Assembly (NCBI RefSeq): GCF_012516395.1
Contig: NZ_CP051206.1
Coordinates: 124,001 to 188,000, forward strand
Source of the DNA: Dolichospermum flos-aquae CCAP 1403/13F
GTDB lineage: Bacteria > Cyanobacteriota > Cyanobacteriia > Cyanobacteriales > Nostocaceae
Direction of reading: 5' to 3'
Length of the DNA: 64,000 nt
Made by a program: the position numbers and the translations under genes. Below are positions 7,867-16,652 of this stretch, in pieces. The notes under the pieces are model-generated. The model did not search any database and had not been told where the DNA came from. It worked only from the letters and a program-made list of their open reading frames with translations. Positions within the stretch are counted from its first letter, which is position 1. The number at the start of each line of letters is the position of its first letter.

Positions 7867-8433
7867 TTAGTTACTATATGCTAATTCCTTGACATCAGGT
7901 TGGGATTTATTAACAGCTTGGATAAATTCGGTTAAAACTTCTTTGAGACGTTGATCAATTTCTTCATCCAATTGCAAACTACCATCAGCTTGAATTTGAA
8001 TTTGCTTATCTACTGCGTAAACTGTACTTAAAATATGCCTTGCACCTAATTCACCTAAAACTGGTTTTAAAGCATATTCTATTGATAATAAATGAGCGAT
8101 TGTACCACCAGTAGCTAAAGGTAATAAAACCTTACCAGTCAAAGCTTTTTGAGGTAATAAATCTAAAAAAGATTTGAGTAACCCTGTGTAAGCAGCTTTA
8201 TAAATTGGGGTGGCAATAATTACACCACTTGCTTGTTCTAATAATGCTTTTGGTTTTTCTAAAGCTGGACTATTGTAACGTCCATACACTAAATCCTCAG
8301 CAGGTAAATCTCGCACAGAAATAATATTTGTTTCTAGGCCTTGTTCAGAAAGAATTTGAGTTGCATATTCCAAAATTCCGTAGGTTCTAGAAGGATGAGA
8401 AGGACTACCCGCGATCGCTAAAATATAAGCCAT
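7867..8433 (-). CDS. ssuE: NADPH-dependent FMN reductase SsuE
   Basis: This 188-residue flavodoxin-like reductase begins MAYILAIAGSPSHPSRTYGIL, where the phosphate-binding loop GSPSHPSRT follows the first beta strand. It also has ASGVIIATPIYKAAYTGLLKSFLDLLPQ, the SsuE/MsuE flavin-binding signature. It reduces FMN with NADPH and hands FMNH2 to the monooxygenase SsuD, whose gene lies just upstream (34 bases between). Length matches the family (about 190). Confidence 0.93.
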   Translation of the reverse strand: MAYILAIAGSPSHPSRTYGILEYATQILSEQGLETNIISVRDLPAEDLVYGRYNSPALEKPKALLEQASGVIIATPIYKAAYTGLLKSFLDLLPQKALTGKVLLPLATGGTIAHLLSIEYALKPVLGELGARHILSTVYAVDKQIQIQADGSLQLDEEIDQRLKEVLTEFIQAVNKSQPDVKELAYSN

Positions 8434-8467
8434 TTGACAAAAACCTCTTGATTTAATTGATTTTTAA

Positions 8468-9637
8468 CTAATCTACAGTTGCTACTGTTGTTTCTCTAAG
8501 TTGTTCTTGAAGCTGTTGAGGAAATTCCCGGTTAGCAACAATTTCACCAAAAGGACTTAATAATTGTGGTTCTACTGTTGGTAAATTATCCAAAGGTAAA
8601 CGAGGAAAAAGCAATTCTGCTACCCGATAAGCTTCCTCTAAATGGGGATAACCAGAAAAGATAAAAGTATCAATTCCTACGTCTATATATTCCTGCATTC
8701 TTCTAGCAACAGTATCGGGATCACCTACTAATGCAGTTCCCGCACCACCCCGAACCAAACCAATTCCTGCCCACAAATTAGGGCTAATTTCTAATGCTTC
8801 CCGACTACCATTATGTAATTCCTTCATCCGCTGTTGTCCAACAGAATCCATGCGAGAATAGGCTTGTTGGGTTTTAGCGATCGCATCTTCATCTACATAA
8901 CGAATCAAATCATTAGCAGCATCCCAAGCTTGACTTTCAGTTTCTCTGACTATGACATGAAGACGAATACCAAAGCTTAACGTTCTCCCTTGTGCTTGAG
9001 CTAAACGTCTCACAGCAGCAATTTTTTCTGCCACTTGTTGAGGTGGTTCACCCCAAGTTAAATAAACATCAACGTGCTTGGCAGCAATTACTTGAGCAAT
9101 CGGAGAAGAACCACCAAACCACAAAGGTGGATGAGGTTTTTGGATATTAGGAAATAGGATTTTTCCTTCTTTAATATTGAGATAGTCACCTTCAAAATTA
9201 GAAATTTCACCGCCAGCAATTTCTCGCCAAACTGTTAAAAATTCATCAGTTAATTGATAGCGCTCATCATGACCAAGATGCAAACCATCACCAGCTAATT
9301 CAACAGGATCACCACCAGTCACGACATTAATTAATAGTCGTCCGCCAGAAATTCTATCAAAAGTTGCTGCCATTCTCGCCGCTACTCCTGGTGACATCAA
9401 CCCCGGACGGATTGCTACTAAAAACCGCATTTTTTTAGTGTGCGTTACCAAAGTTGAAGCCAAAATCCAGGCATCTTCACAAGAACGACCGGTAGGTAAT
9501 AAAGCCCCTGTAAACCCTAATTGATCAACCGCTTGGGCAATTTGTCGCCAATAATCAAAATTAACTGAACGACCACCTATAGCAGTTCCTAGATAGCGTC
9601 CATCACCATGTGTGGGAATAAACCAAAGAACTTGCAT
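8468..9637 (-). CDS. ssuD: FMNH2-dependent alkanesulfonate monooxygenase SsuD
   Basis: This 389-residue protein has a bacterial luciferase-like TIM barrel fold. It opens [17 protein letters not shown] and has [57 protein letters not shown] and [11 protein letters not shown], all SsuD hallmarks. SsuD cleaves C2 and longer alkanesulfonates to the aldehyde and sulfite using FMNH2 and O2 in the cytoplasm. Its own operator-like element is at 9671-9696, 34 bases ahead of the start, so ssuD-ssuE can be transcribed separately from ssuC. Confidence 0.95.
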   Translation of the reverse strand: MQVLWFIPTHGDGRYLGTAIGGRSVNFDYWRQIAQAVDQLGFTGALLPTGRSCEDAWILASTLVTHTKKMRFLVAIRPGLMSPGVAARMAATFDRISGGRLLINVVTGGDPVELAGDGLHLGHDERYQLTDEFLTVWREIAGGEISNFEGDYLNIKEGKILFPNIQKPHPPLWFGGSSPIAQVIAAKHVDVYLTWGEPPQQVAEKIAAVRRLAQAQGRTLSFGIRLHVIVRETESQAWDAANDLIRYVDEDAIAKTQQAYSRMDSVGQQRMKELHNGSREALEISPNLWAGIGLVRGGAGTALVGDPDTVARRMQEYIDVGIDTFIFSGYPHLEEAYRVAELLFPRLPLDNLPTVEPQLLSPFGEIVANREFPQQLQEQLRETTVATVD

Positions 9638-9670
9638 GATATTTAAGTGTAAAATTTTTCAATCAATAAC

Positions 9671-9696
9671 TACGCTAACTCTATCGGTAAACCGTA
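9671..9696 (-). promoter_or_regulatory. Putative sulfur-regulon operator upstream of ssuD
   Basis: On the minus strand: TACGGTT, 12 bases (TACCGATAGAGT), TAGCGTA. It has the same spacing as the copies at 4617, 15414, 18552, 52611 and 52714. The core CCGATAGAGT also occurs at about 2120-2130 ahead of the Rrf2 gene. Confidence 0.6.
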
Positions 9697-9789
9697 TTAT
9701 TTGGGTAATGACTAAGAGTATTACATAAATGGATTAAGAAAACAATACTTTTACCAAAATCAACTTTAATCCTATCGGGTATTAGTAGA

Positions 9790-10635
9790 TTAACCCTTTA
9801 AATAACTGGGATTCCATTGCAACCAGTAATTTTCCAAAGCTTTAGCGATTATATCAGCCAGTTTACCGAACAAGGCATAGATTACAATACTTAAAACCAC
9901 AACATCAGTTTGCATAAATTCTCTAGCATTTGTTGCCATATAGCCAATGCCGGAGTCAGCAGCAATTGTTTCTGCGACAATCAGTGTTAACCACATAATC
10001 CCTAAAGAAAACCGTACACCCACTAAAATTGAAGACATTGCCCCTGGGAGAATAATTCGCCAGAATAAACCCCAAGTATTTAAACCGTAAATTTTACCCA
10101 TTTCAATCAATCCGTGATCAACACTACGAATCCCATGAAAAGTGTTTAAATAAATGGGAAACATGACACCCAAAGATACCAGGAATAATCTTGCCTCATC
10201 ACCAATTCCAAACCATAAAATTACCAATGGAATTAATGCTAAGTTGGGAATATTCCGCAGCATTTGCATGGATGTATCTAGTAACTTTTCTGCAATAGGA
10301 GAAATACCATTAAGTAAACCTAAACTAAAGCCAATACTTCCTCCAAGTAAAAATCCAGATACTGCTCTTAGAGAGCTAATACCAATATTTCTCGGAAGTT
10401 CACCGCTTTGAGTTAATTTAATAGCAGCCGTAACAACTGCTAAAGGTGCAGGTAATATTCTTGTAGGAATAACACCAATAGAAGACAAAAACTGCCACAC
10501 TACAATTATTGTAATTGGCACAAGCCAAGGGATAAATGATTGGAAATAACGATTTTTGATAAACTTAAACTGGAACTTATTTTTTTTAGTTCCATACTTT
10601 GAGGAAAAATCAGTAAGAGGAGAGGAAACTTTCAT
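9790..10635 (-). CDS. ssuC: Sulfonate ABC transporter permease SsuC
   Basis: This 281-residue BPD_transp_1 permease has six predicted helices. The ATPase-contact EAA loop is IEMGKIYGLNTWGLFWRIILPGAMSSILVGVRFSLGIMW. SsuC subtype features are LRNIPNLALIPLVILWFGIGDEARLFLVSLG and an N-terminal helix after a hydrophilic leader. It would work with the ATPase at 14331 and substrate-binding proteins. It is the only permease gene of this type in the window, although four binding-protein genes are present. Confidence 0.92.
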   Translation of the reverse strand: MKVSSPLTDFSSKYGTKKNKFQFKFIKNRYFQSFIPWLVPITIIVVWQFLSSIGVIPTRILPAPLAVVTAAIKLTQSGELPRNIGISSLRAVSGFLLGGSIGFSLGLLNGISPIAEKLLDTSMQMLRNIPNLALIPLVILWFGIGDEARLFLVSLGVMFPIYLNTFHGIRSVDHGLIEMGKIYGLNTWGLFWRIILPGAMSSILVGVRFSLGIMWLTLIVAETIAADSGIGYMATNAREFMQTDVVVLSIVIYALFGKLADIIAKALENYWLQWNPSYLKG

Positions 10636-10711
10636 AATAATTTATTAAGTGATGAGGAAAATAATTATGGCGGTGTTTAGCCGCCATGCTAAGAATCAGA
10701 ATAACTACAGG

Positions 10712-11749
10712 TTATTTCTTACTAATTCTTTGGGGTGTAATAGCCACATATTGTTGAGAACTTAAAACTGATTCTTTAATGGCAATTTGTTTAGGAATAA
10801 CTCCTTCTTTATAAAACAAATCGGCAATGCGTTGTTGTTCAGCAACAAGAGATGAGTTGATTGGACGTAAACGGAATGTACGTCTACGAACTACCACAGC
10901 TAAAAGTGCAGGATCAAGTTTTAGTTCAGGTGCAAGAATTTTTACAACTTCATCAGGATTAGATTCAGCCCATTCTCCTAATTTATCTACCTCCTCTAAA
11001 ACTATCCGCACAACTTCTGGATTTTCCACAGCAAAACTCCGTCTAGCCATGTAAAATCCGCCTTGAGTGGCAATTCTAGAAGCATTTCTTAAAACACGAG
11101 CATTAGCATTTTTTTGGACGAATGCAACAAATGGGTCCCAAGCAACCCAAGCATCAATTTTCTTTTGAATAAAAGCATCACGGGCTTCTGCTGGAGTTAA
11201 ACTAACTGCTTGGATATCGCTATATTTCAAACCAGCTTCAGCTAATGCTCTCAGGAGTAAATAATGTGATGCTGATCCTTTTTGAAAAACAACTTTCTTA
11301 CCTTTCAGATCCTTAACTGTCTTAATAGGAGAATCTGGCTGAACAACAATAGCACTACCTTCACCTTTACTAGGTTTACGTCCAGCAATATAAGCTAATT
11401 GAGCGCCAGCAGCTTGAGCAAAAATTGGTGGTGTTTCTCCTACAGAACCAATATCAACTCTATTCGCATTCATCGCTTCCATTAATTGTGGACCAGCGGG
11501 AAATGGAGACCATTCTACCTTGATACCTAAAGGCTCAAGACGCTTATCTACCACTCCTTTGATTTTCACAATATCACCAGATGTTTGATAAGCAAGTCGG
11601 ACTACTTTTGTCTTGATACCTGTTTTGTTAGTAGCATTTTGAGCTTGTACTATACTAGTCGCAATAGGAGCAGAAACAAGAGCTAAGGCTAATGCTGAGT
11701 ATTGAAAGAATTTCTGTAAAACTGTGCGTCGTGGTAACTTAAAGTTCAT
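10712..11749 (-). CDS. ssuA: Sulfonate ABC transporter substrate-binding protein
   Basis: This 345-residue periplasmic protein of the SsuA/NrtA family has an N-terminal signal (PRRTVLQKFFQYSALALALVS, cleavage near VQA-QN). The binding-fold motifs are PFPAGPQLMEAMNANRVDIGSVGETPPIFAQAAG, SPIKTVKDLKGKKVVFQKGSASHYLLLRAL and DAWVAWDPFVAF. It is followed by ssuC in the same operon (77 bases). It is most like the protein at 49092 and less like those at 12786 and 52797. The exact sulfonate bound is not known. Confidence 0.9.
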   Translation of the reverse strand: MNFKLPRRTVLQKFFQYSALALALVSAPIATSIVQAQNATNKTGIKTKVVRLAYQTSGDIVKIKGVVDKRLEPLGIKVEWSPFPAGPQLMEAMNANRVDIGSVGETPPIFAQAAGAQLAYIAGRKPSKGEGSAIVVQPDSPIKTVKDLKGKKVVFQKGSASHYLLLRALAEAGLKYSDIQAVSLTPAEARDAFIQKKIDAWVAWDPFVAFVQKNANARVLRNASRIATQGGFYMARRSFAVENPEVVRIVLEEVDKLGEWAESNPDEVVKILAPELKLDPALLAVVVRRRTFRLRPINSSLVAEQQRIADLFYKEGVIPKQIAIKESVLSSQQYVAITPQRISKK

Positions 11750-11809
11750 AATTATGTCTCCTCACTTAATTTCAATTCAAATTGTTTTATTACTGTTTGA
11801 CTACAAAAC

Positions 11810-12673
11810 CTAAAATGGGCGACTACCCGCTAAACTAATCCGTTTCATAACCCGACGTTGATTGGGATCAAAAGCTTGACGATAATGTAATGTAGATTGA
11901 TTATCCCAGTAGACAATATCGCCAACAGACCATTGATGTTGATAATAAAATTTAGGCTGATGAAGATGATTTCTCAACTGTTCAATTAATTCTTTACCTT
12001 CTTGGGGTTCTAAACCAACAACTTCAACTTCTGTGGTGTAATCTAAATACAAAATCTTCTTACCACTCTCTGGATGTGTTCTCACCAACGGGTGGGGAAA
12101 GACGGGACTAATGAGAGGAATATTCTTATTTTCACGATATTTTTGGCGAGGTTCTCCTGGCTTATTTAAAAATGGATTATAAGTAATCAACCGTAAATCT
12201 GCAATTCGTTGTTTGGTTGATTTATCCAAAGTTTCATAAGCCAAATTGAGATTTAACCAAGAAGTATCTCCACCTTCAGATGGTACTTCTAAAGCATAAA
12301 GTAGAGAACCACTAGAAGGATAGGGTGTCCATTTATGATCAGAATGAAACGCTAATTCACCTGTACCTGTGTAACCACCATCAACATTAGAAACGGGAAT
12401 TATAACTGGTGTTACTCCTGGCTGAGAAGCGAGAACTGGAACATCATCTGGTGGGACAAATAATGAACCAAAATTAAAGCTAAAGTTCAAAAATTCCTCA
12501 TCATTAAGATGTTGATTTTTGAAAATGAGAATATGATAATCTCTAAGTGCTTGTTTTAATTCTAAAATAACTTCAGGTAGAACTTTTTTACTAGCATCTA
12601 GTTCAGTAATAACTGCTCCTAATGGAGCATCAAGAGGAGTAATTTGGAAATTAGTTAAAGTAAGTGTTGGCAT
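11810..12673 (-). CDS. tauD: TauD/TfdA-family 2-oxoglutarate/Fe(II) dioxygenase
   Basis: This 287-residue protein has the facial triad of the family: H110-x-D112 in ELAFHSDHKW, distal H263 in STLHYRQAF, and the 2-oxoglutarate-binding R274. The family oxidises taurine, alkylsulfates or similar substrates at the carbon next to sulfur, releasing sulfite or sulfate. It lies between two sulfonate-binding-protein genes, which fits a role as second desulfonation route beside SsuD. The substrate (taurine versus alkylsulfate) cannot be told from sequence. Confidence 0.88.
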   Translation of the reverse strand: MPTLTLTNFQITPLDAPLGAVITELDASKKVLPEVILELKQALRDYHILIFKNQHLNDEEFLNFSFNFGSLFVPPDDVPVLASQPGVTPVIIPVSNVDGGYTGTGELAFHSDHKWTPYPSSGSLLYALEVPSEGGDTSWLNLNLAYETLDKSTKQRIADLRLITYNPFLNKPGEPRQKYRENKNIPLISPVFPHPLVRTHPESGKKILYLDYTTEVEVVGLEPQEGKELIEQLRNHLHQPKFYYQHQWSVGDIVYWDNQSTLHYRQAFDPNQRRVMKRISLAGSRPF

Positions 12674-12785
12674 AGTTAAAAATCAAATTCATTCAAGTTT
12701 CATAGTTTTGTCAAAAATCAATTTAAGTTTTACTTCTTTTTACTTTCTCCCGAAAATAAAGAGAGCCTAAAACTATTATAAATTT

Positions 12786-13901
12786 CTATTTCTTAGCAAG
12801 CACTTCCTTCGGAGTAATTGCAGCATATTGTTGAGGAGTTAAAAACCCATCTCTAACATTTACTTTCTTAGGTATAAGCCCCAAACTATACCATTTGTCT
12901 GCAACTTCCTGTTGTTTTTTTATCACTTTCTCGTTAATTGGCACTAAGGCAAAATCATATTTGTTGTGCATTTTTTCTAACGTTGGTGCATCAAGTTGAG
13001 TCGCGCTACTTAGTAACTGAGCAATTTCCTTGGGATTCTTTTTAGACCAAACCTGTGCTTTTTGTAATTCTTCCAAAAAGATTTTAATTACTTGAGGATT
13101 TTCTTGATAGAATTTGCGATTGGTGGAATAAAAATTGTTAGTATCTTTTAAACCATTACCACCATCTAATAAAACGCGACCCACTTTATTTTTCACATTT
13201 CTGGTGACAAATGGCTCCCAAATAAACCAAGCATCTACCTTACCTTGGCTAAAGGCAGCGTTAGCATCTGGAGGTGCTAAAAAAACTGAAGTTACATCAG
13301 CGAGTTTTAAACCTTCTTTTTCCGCCGCTCTAACTGTGAGGTAATGTCCAATAGATGCTTTTTGGAAAGCAACTTTTTTGCCTTTCAAATCCTTGAACCG
13401 CTTAACAGGTGAATTGGGAGGAACTAGCAGTGAAACTGCCCTACCATCAGAGGAGTTAGCTGCTAAATATACGAGAGGAACTCCGGCTGCTTGAGAGAAA
13501 ACTGGAGGTGATTCGGCTGTAGATGCAATATCAAGTCCATTTGCATTCAAAGCTTCTAACTGTTGTGGTCCGGCAGCAAATTCAGGCCATTCAACTTTAT
13601 AGCCTAAAGCTCCTAATCGTTTTTCTAAAATGCCTTTCTTTTCTAAAACTGCGAGGGCTGTAAGTTGTTTAGAACGAACTATTCGGACTACTTTTTTGTT
13701 ATTACTAGCAATTAGCTTACTATTTGTGTTAGTTGCACTGCCAGTAGATGAAATTGCTTGCTGTTGAGCGCTATTATGGGGTGTATTCCAAGTGAATAAC
13801 GCAGCAGATAGGACTAAACTAGAGGTAAAAGTGGATAAAACAGAATGACGAGTGATCTGTTTGTTTTTCCATGATTTCAATTTACTTTCCCAATTCAGCA
13901 T
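12786..13901 (-). CDS. Sulfonate ABC transporter substrate-binding protein (second)
   Basis: The start is taken at 13901 (MLNWESKLKSWKNKQ) because AGGGGA lies nine bases ahead; an in-frame ATG at 13928 is possible. The 371-residue protein has a signal segment (VLSTFTSSLVLSAALFTWN). The SsuA-type motifs are EFAAGPQQLEALNANGLDIASTAESPPVFSQAAG, SPVKRFKDLKGKKVAFQKASIGHYLTVRA and DAWFIWEPFV. E replaces the usual D in EPF, and STAESPP replaces G(S/T)VGETPP, so its ligand may differ from that of the protein at 10712. Confidence 0.9.
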   Translation of the reverse strand: MLNWESKLKSWKNKQITRHSVLSTFTSSLVLSAALFTWNTPHNSAQQQAISSTGSATNTNSKLIASNNKKVVRIVRSKQLTALAVLEKKGILEKRLGALGYKVEWPEFAAGPQQLEALNANGLDIASTAESPPVFSQAAGVPLVYLAANSSDGRAVSLLVPPNSPVKRFKDLKGKKVAFQKASIGHYLTVRAAEKEGLKLADVTSVFLAPPDANAAFSQGKVDAWFIWEPFVTRNVKNKVGRVLLDGGNGLKDTNNFYSTNRKFYQENPQVIKIFLEELQKAQVWSKKNPKEIAQLLSSATQLDAPTLEKMHNKYDFALVPINEKVIKKQQEVADKWYSLGLIPKKVNVRDGFLTPQQYAAITPKEVLAKK

Positions 13902-14330
13902 GGTTGAATTCCCCTTTTTTTGAAACATTTTCTAGTTTTGTTAAATATTTAAGAAAGTGAGGTAGAAAAAATAATCTACCTCAACACGGCATGAGGAAAC
14001 CTAAAAATAACTGACAGTAATGCTTGATAAGCCATGTAGAGAATATCAGTTATATGTCAAATACCAAGAGTCTTTAAATCCTAAGATTAGGAAAGAGAAG
14101 TTGAGAAAAATTGGTGTTCTCACTTTTCACCAGTATCACCTACTAAATCTAAATAATCTTAGAAGGCGCTGGGAAATTTCTGGGTATGAACTTCGGTGTT
14201 GATCAGAGGATAGTCTAGATAACACCGTGGGCGGACTACTTAAACGCCTATCTGTGCAGATTTGACTTTTTGCAGACTTTCTATGGCGATAGTCATAATT
14301 TTTGCTCCAAACAGTTTCTAGTAATGGCAT
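13902..14330. other. Intergenic region between ssuB and the second binding protein
   Basis: These 429 bases hold no recognisable gene. A minus-strand open frame of 64 codons (14136-14330) starts right after the ssuB stop. It is arginine/serine-rich, has no family resemblance and is doubtful. A second frame nearby begins MTIAIESLQKVKSAQIGV and then stops, which could be a decayed gene start. Confidence 0.4.
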
Positions 14331-15149
14331 TTAAGCAGATACAGAATTCAATAAATAATAAGAAGACGATGATGAAGATCCAGTTTGTAGTGATTCTTGT
14401 TTACCCATAACTCTATCTAAAATTCTCTCTACGAGCTTCGCAAACTTTGCATCTCCTCTAGCCCGTGGACGGGGCAGATCAATTTTCACATTCAGACTAA
14501 TTTGACCATTTTCAATCAAAATTACTCTGTCTGCTAATACCACAGCTTCTTCCACATCATGGGTAATTAATAGTGATGTAAATCCTTGTTCCTGCCACAA
14601 ACGTTCTAATAATTGCTGCATTTCAATTCTAGTTAAAGCATCTAATGCTCCCAAAGGTTCATCTAGTAGTAATAGAGAAGGTTTACTGGCTAAGGCTCTT
14701 GCTAAAGCTACCCGTTGTCGTTGTCCACCAGAAAGGACGAAAGGCCATTCATGGGCGCGGTCTTCTAATCCTACTTCACGCAGCACTTGTAAAGCCGTTT
14801 GTTTAGCATAAACTTTGGAATTAGTACCGATTAAACCTAACTCTACATTTGCCAATACTCGTTGCCAAGGTAACAAACGAGCGTCTTGAAACATCATGCG
14901 GATAGCGGGATTAATGGGTTTATCAGAATATTTGCCATTTAACAAAACATCGCCGCCACTGGGAGCATCTAACCCAGCAACTAGACGCAACATTGTACTT
15001 TTACCGCAGCCACTGCGACCAACAATAGCCACAAATTCCCCAGGCTGAATTTCTAAATCAATTCCTTCTAAAACAGTTTTATTTCCAAAAGACTTTCTCA
15101 GTCCTTCAAGATTTAATTGCATTCCTTTTACTTTATTAGTCATGATCAA
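14331..15149 (-). CDS. ssuB: Sulfonate ABC transporter ATP-binding protein SsuB
   Basis: This 272-residue ABC ATPase has Walker A GRSGCGKS (44-51), signature [15 protein letters not shown], Walker [13 protein letters not shown] and the H-loop [11 protein letters not shown]. Similarity is to the nitrate/sulfonate/taurine class (NrtD/SsuB/TauB). It energises uptake with SsuC. A serine-rich tail follows the ATPase core. The operator-like element at 15414-15439 lies 265 bases upstream, giving a long leader if transcription begins there. Confidence 0.92.
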   Translation of the reverse strand: MIMTNKVKGMQLNLEGLRKSFGNKTVLEGIDLEIQPGEFVAIVGRSGCGKSTMLRLVAGLDAPSGGDVLLNGKYSDKPINPAIRMMFQDARLLPWQRVLANVELGLIGTNSKVYAKQTALQVLREVGLEDRAHEWPFVLSGGQRQRVALARALASKPSLLLLDEPLGALDALTRIEMQQLLERLWQEQGFTSLLITHDVEEAVVLADRVILIENGQISLNVKIDLPRPRARGDAKFAKLVERILDRVMGKQESLQTGSSSSSSYYLLNSVSA

Positions 15150-15662
15150 AACCTCTTAATTGTGGATGTTTGATTGGTTATTTGGAGTAAATCTGTCAAA
15201 TAAAAATAGACAATGCTTGTGTAGGATTTTTCTGAGCCGAAATCATGAGAAAATTAATATATTTATTTTCCGGCTTGAGGAAATTTTAAGATTGACAGAA
15301 ATTACTCGCTTTTATTTACTTGAATCTCTCCGGGCAGAAGGTTTTAGTAAACAAGCATCTGGCATGACTACCAATATGCTTGTTTTGCCAATCTGTTTTT
15401 CCCAGGTATAATCTACTGTAAATTGGTCGGAATACCGTAGCTTTAATCTAGTGTGGCATAACTAGATAAAAAATGCAAGTATCTTTGAGAAGAATTTTAT
15501 GAAAAATATCCATAAAAAAATCCCCACTTGTTTATGAGGATTTATTTCACAGAAAATTTGGCAATTAATATATTAATTGCTGACATCAAACAATAAGAAA
15601 AATTTATTTTTGACTATTAGTTAACAAATTTTTGCGATTTATATTCTTGTTACAAAACTTAA
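15150..15662. other. ssuB upstream region
   Basis: This 513-base AT-rich region has no convincing gene. It contains the operator-like element at 15414-15439. An open frame on the plus strand (15160-15411) has no family features and is probably chance. Confidence 0.5.
15414..15439 (-). promoter_or_regulatory. Putative sulfur-regulon operator upstream of ssuB
   Basis: On the minus strand: TACGGTA, 12 bases (TTCCGACCAATT), TACAGTA. The arms form a near-perfect dyad. It has the same geometry as the other copies and is placed ahead of the ssuB-led operon. Confidence 0.65.
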
Positions 15663-16493
15663 TTATTGTAATTTAAAACCCAAATTATTCAAAATTTCCT
15701 TTAATCTATGCCGACCAGATAAAGATTCAGTCGATGCTACCCTTTTGCTAGAATGTTCTGACCAATCACCAGGAATATTCATGTGTTGTGAATTGTAAAA
15801 ATTTGCCATGATTTGGTTATATTCTGATATTCCTTGTTCTTGTTGGGCAAGTTGATATGTTTCTCGATGTAACACCACTGATTGAGATAAACGTGGTTTA
15901 ATTGCCACATTCACAATGGGATCAGCATAACCAACACACAAACCAAAAACAGCAACTACATGAGGAGGTAAATTCAATATCTGCGCTACCTCTTCTGGTT
16001 TATTTCGTAATGCACCGATATACACAGTTCCCAACCCGATAGATTCTGCTGCCACTACCGCATTTTGTGCTGCTAATGCGGCATCTATGGCCGCCATCAA
16101 AAACATTTCCAAATAATCTAAACCTTCATGAGGTAGTCCGCGATTTTCGGCAATGTGAGTGAGTCTGGCTAAATCGGCTAACCACACTAAAAATAAAGGA
16201 GATTGGCGAATATGTGCTTGATTATTAGTTAGTTTTGATAATTCTTCTTTGCGATTTGCATCTTCCACTGCTACTACACTCCAGGTTTGGAGATTGGAAG
16301 AAGTAGAAGCAGATTGAGCAGCAGCAATTAAAACTTCTAAAGTTCCTGGGGGTAAGGCATCAGGTAAATAAGCACGAATTGAACGATGGGATAACAGAGT
16401 TGCTAAGGTGTCACTCCAGGGAATATCTGGATTGAAGTTACTATGACCATAACGATGATTCAGTAACTCAGTTTGGTTAGTCATAACTTGCAA
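15663..16493 (-). CDS. Nitroreductase-family NADPH/FMN oxidoreductase (NfsA-like)
   Basis: This 276-residue protein has the nitroreductase core: LLSHRSIRAYLPDALPPGTLEVLIAAAQSASTSSNLQTWSVVAV (FMN-phosphate binding near the RSIR and SSNLQ segments). Further on are DAALAAQNAVVAAESIGLGTVYIGALRN and VVAVFGLCVGYAD. This is the layout of NfsA/FRP-type flavin reductases. Upstream of ssuB on the same strand, it may be another FMNH2 supplier or an enzyme in organosulfur turnover. That job is inferred from context only. Confidence 0.82.
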   Translation of the reverse strand: MQVMTNQTELLNHRYGHSNFNPDIPWSDTLATLLSHRSIRAYLPDALPPGTLEVLIAAAQSASTSSNLQTWSVVAVEDANRKEELSKLTNNQAHIRQSPLFLVWLADLARLTHIAENRGLPHEGLDYLEMFLMAAIDAALAAQNAVVAAESIGLGTVYIGALRNKPEEVAQILNLPPHVVAVFGLCVGYADPIVNVAIKPRLSQSVVLHRETYQLAQQEQGISEYNQIMANFYNSQHMNIPGDWSEHSSKRVASTESLSGRHRLKEILNNLGFKLQ

Positions 16494-16505
16494 AAAAATG
16501 ATTAT

Positions 16506-16597
16506 GAAAATGTCAGAATCAGGATGTCCACGATTTAAGGATTGACAGGATGAAAATGTCAGAATCAGGATGTCCAGGATTTAAGGATTAACAGGAT
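16506..16597. repeat. 46-bp tandem repeat, two units
   Basis: Two adjacent 46-base units begin GAAAATGTCAGAATCAGGAT and contain the AGGATTT-like word family. They differ at a few bases (for example GTCCACGATTT versus GTCCAGGATTT). Related words follow at 16618-16645 in the opposite sense and also occur near 1170-1270 and 49040-49085. Confidence 0.8.
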
Positions 16598-16652
16598 GAA
16601 AGACTTTTAATAAATACGAAATCCTGCAAATCCTCAAATCCTGATTTATGTG

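Noticed and set aside
13902-14330. Possible riboswitch or leader RNA between ssuB and the second binding protein
   Set aside because: No conserved riboswitch core (SAM, cobalamin or similar) could be recognised, and no convincing terminator or pairing was found.
15160-15411. 83-codon plus-strand frame upstream of ssuB
   Set aside because: It lies in an AT-rich promoter region, with no family features and a poor start. Treated as chance.
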